Positions 41,937 through 43,172 of a DNA stretch of 43,172 nt are shown piece after piece. The first letter of the stretch is position 1; the number at the start of each line of letters is the position of its first letter. A model generated the notes under the pieces. The model had not been told where the DNA came from. It saw only the letters and a program-made list of their open reading frames with translations, and did not search any database. Source of the stretch: Sphingobacteriales bacterium TSM_CSM (GTDB lineage: Bacteria > Bacteroidota > Bacteroidia > Chitinophagales > UBA2359); contig MTCR01000120.1 in the NCBI GenBank assembly GCA_002212725.1, positions 1 through 43,172 on the forward strand, in the 5' to 3' direction. The translations under genes were made by a program, and so were the position numbers.

Positions 41937-43172
41937 ATGCAAATTCAAACTGCCAATGCATTTGGCGCTTATCCGCCGGTTCTTATTTTCCCCATGTTTC
42001 AAAACGAAACGCTGGGCAATTCCCTGTCAAAAATTGCAGCGCTTTGCGGCATTGATGCCCAATTGCTTACTGCAGGCTTTAAAGCCGAATTGAAAGAAAT
42101 GCACCAGATTTATGTTGCCAACCGGCGTAAACCCGAATTAAAAAAAGTATATCTCCTGGGTTTGGGAGCCAACGCATCTTCATCCGAAATGCTGGACGTT
42201 TTCCGAAGTTTTGCACATCGCAACAAAACCTCGCTTCCGGCTGCCATAGGATTAGACCTGCTTACTGCAAACGTGGCACAGCGCAAAGATACCGTTAAAG
42301 CAGTGGCAGAAGCAGCCGCTAATGGCATTTTACTGGGGCATTACGACATAGGTCAGTACAAAACCACCGCCAAAACGCCCTTTGCACTTTTGTCGGAAGA
42401 GGCAAGTCTTACCATAGTTACCGCCAAACAATTTACCGAAACCGCCAACAGCGCAGCCCGCAAAGGTTTGGCCATTGCCCAAACGCAAATGTATATTTTT
42501 AACTTGGTAAACGGCTCAAGCAACCACGTAACCCCCACTCATATTGGCGAGTGTGCCATTGAATCGGGTGCAAAACACGGTTTTCAGGTAACCGTTTACG
42601 ACAAAATCCAAATTCAAACTCTTGGGTTGCATGCCCTGCTGGCAGTAAACCGCGGCAGCGAAACCCCGCCCACGTTTATTGTTATGGAGTACCAACTTAA
42701 GCAGCACAACAGCAAAACCCTGCCTAAAATAGGGCTGGTAGGCAAGGGCATAACCTTTGATACCGGCGGATTGTCTATTAAAACCGCCAACATGCAGTAC
42801 ATGAAAAGCGATATGGGCGGCGCAGCGGCTGTTTTAGGTACTATGGAAGTGGCTGCCAAACTGCAACTGCCCCTGCACCTCATTGGCATTATTCCCAGCA
42901 CCGAAAACAGTGTGGATGCCACCGCCATTAAACCCAGCGATGTTATAAACTCGTACAGCGGCAAAACAATTGAAGTAGATAATACCGATGCCGAAGGAAG
43001 ACTCATTTTGGCCGATGGACTTGCCTATCTTAAACGCAATTTTAACCCCGATGTAATGATTGACCTGGCCACCCTTACCGGCAACAATGGCGCCTGCCAG
43101 CGGCGAGCCACTATGGGTTTTAATATCGGCTACATCAGATTGGGTTTCTTTTTTGTAGGCATCCCAGATGGG
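41937..43172 (+). CDS. Leucyl aminopeptidase (M17), 3' end missing
   Basis: Cytoplasmic dizinc/manganese aminopeptidase. From the ATG at 41937 the frame is open to the window end. The N-terminal domain (residues 1-170) is followed by the catalytic domain with the five metal ligands and catalytic residues: K270 and D275 in VGKGITFDTGGLSIK, D292 in MKSDMGG, D351, E353 and R355 in NTDAEGRLILADGL. The family match is lost after DLATLTG (residue 382, base 43082). The 30 codons that follow are not M17-like on this strand; their complement is a downstream piece of M17 (43083-43172). The gene is therefore real to about 43082 and then disrupted by a fold-back. Confidence 0.9.
   Translation, partial: MQIQTANAFGAYPPVLIFPMFQNETLGNSLSKIAALCGIDAQLLTAGFKAELKEMHQIYVANRRKPELKKVYLLGLGANASSSEMLDVFRSFAHRNKTSLPAAIGLDLLTANVAQRKDTVKAVAEAAANGILLGHYDIGQYKTTAKTPFALLSEEASLTIVTAKQFTETANSAARKGLAIAQTQMYIFNLVNGSSNHVTPTHIGECAIESGAKHGFQVTVYDKIQIQTLGLHALLAVNRGSETPPTFIVMEYQLKQHNSKTLPKIGLVGKGITFDTGGLSIKTANMQYMKSDMGGAAAVLGTMEVAAKLQLPLHLIGIIPSTENSVDATAIKPSDVINSYSGKTIEVDNTDAEGRLILADGLAYLKRNFNPDVMIDLATLTGNNGACQRRATMGFNIGYIRLGFFFVGIPDG
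43083..43172 (-). other. Inverted fragment of the same M17 aminopeptidase gene
   Basis: Read on the minus strand, 43172 to 43083 encodes PIWDAYKKETQSDVADIKTH and then SGSPLAGAIV without a stop. This matches the conserved M17 segment that should lie about 50 residues after DLATLTG in the plus-strand gene. It is thus the downstream part of the same gene, joined in the wrong orientation, most simply an assembly or library fold-back at the contig end. Confidence 0.82.

Overview
The window reads as a chromosomal contig from a member of the Bacteroidota, most likely an uncultured or metagenome-assembled Chitinophagia/Saprospiria-type lineage. Three things support this. Several secreted proteins end in type IX secretion (T9SS) type A sorting domains. 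Bacteroidota-specific families are present (DUF5686 with a carboxypeptidase-regulatory domain, a UbiA prenyltransferase next to KdsC and Maf, viroplasmin-type RNase HI). Promoter -7 boxes of the form TAnnTTTG stand upstream of several genes. No rRNA, tRNA or CRISPR array is visible.

Layout. 1-5.6 kb: RNase G, a GT4 glycosyltransferase, a WecA-like sugar-1-phosphate transferase, a fluoride channel and pyroglutamyl peptidase. 5.6-9.7 kb: an orphan RskA-like domain protein, a YqhA-family membrane protein and a large DUF5686 outer-membrane protein. 9.8-11.5 kb: a convergent class II aldolase/MtnA pair that suggests methionine salvage. 11.8-16.5 kb: a DUF3108 protein, ThyA and FolA (the linked dTMP/folate step), a Spy-like T9SS cargo and CarA. 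16.6-22.8 kb: a GT39/ArnT-like membrane glycosyltransferase, a 1025-residue metallopeptidase/propeller/barrel protein and AroE. 23-27 kb: an accessory segment with a frameshifted secreted Ig/BNR-like gene and a small secreted Kunitz-type inhibitor, then TatC. 27.6-32.6 kb: two large T9SS cargo proteins, the first with an 11-C homopolymer at its start. 32.6-33.8 kb: a gene-poor scar with a palindromic repeat and a decayed IS630-type transposase. 33.8-43.2 kb: an M48 peptidase, an unknown exported protein, RNase HI, a DUF1643 protein, MscS, KdsC, UbiA, Maf, a CBM-plus-esterase protein and a 3'-incomplete leucyl aminopeptidase.

The most notable finds lie at 18.4-27.7 kb. A roughly 175-bp, MITE-like repeat occurs three times at 18.4, 22.9 and 26.1 kb. 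It has imperfect 14-bp terminal inverted repeats, and two copies are flanked by an 8-bp target-site duplication (one perfect, one 7/8). Two copies in opposite orientation bracket the Kunitz-inhibitor gene and the secreted gene next to it. That secreted gene is split by an exact 43-bp tandem duplication. The following T9SS gene has a poly-C tract that could make it phase-variable.

The last 90 bases encode, on the opposite strand, a downstream part of the same aminopeptidase that runs off the end. The window end is therefore probably a fold-back assembly chimera.
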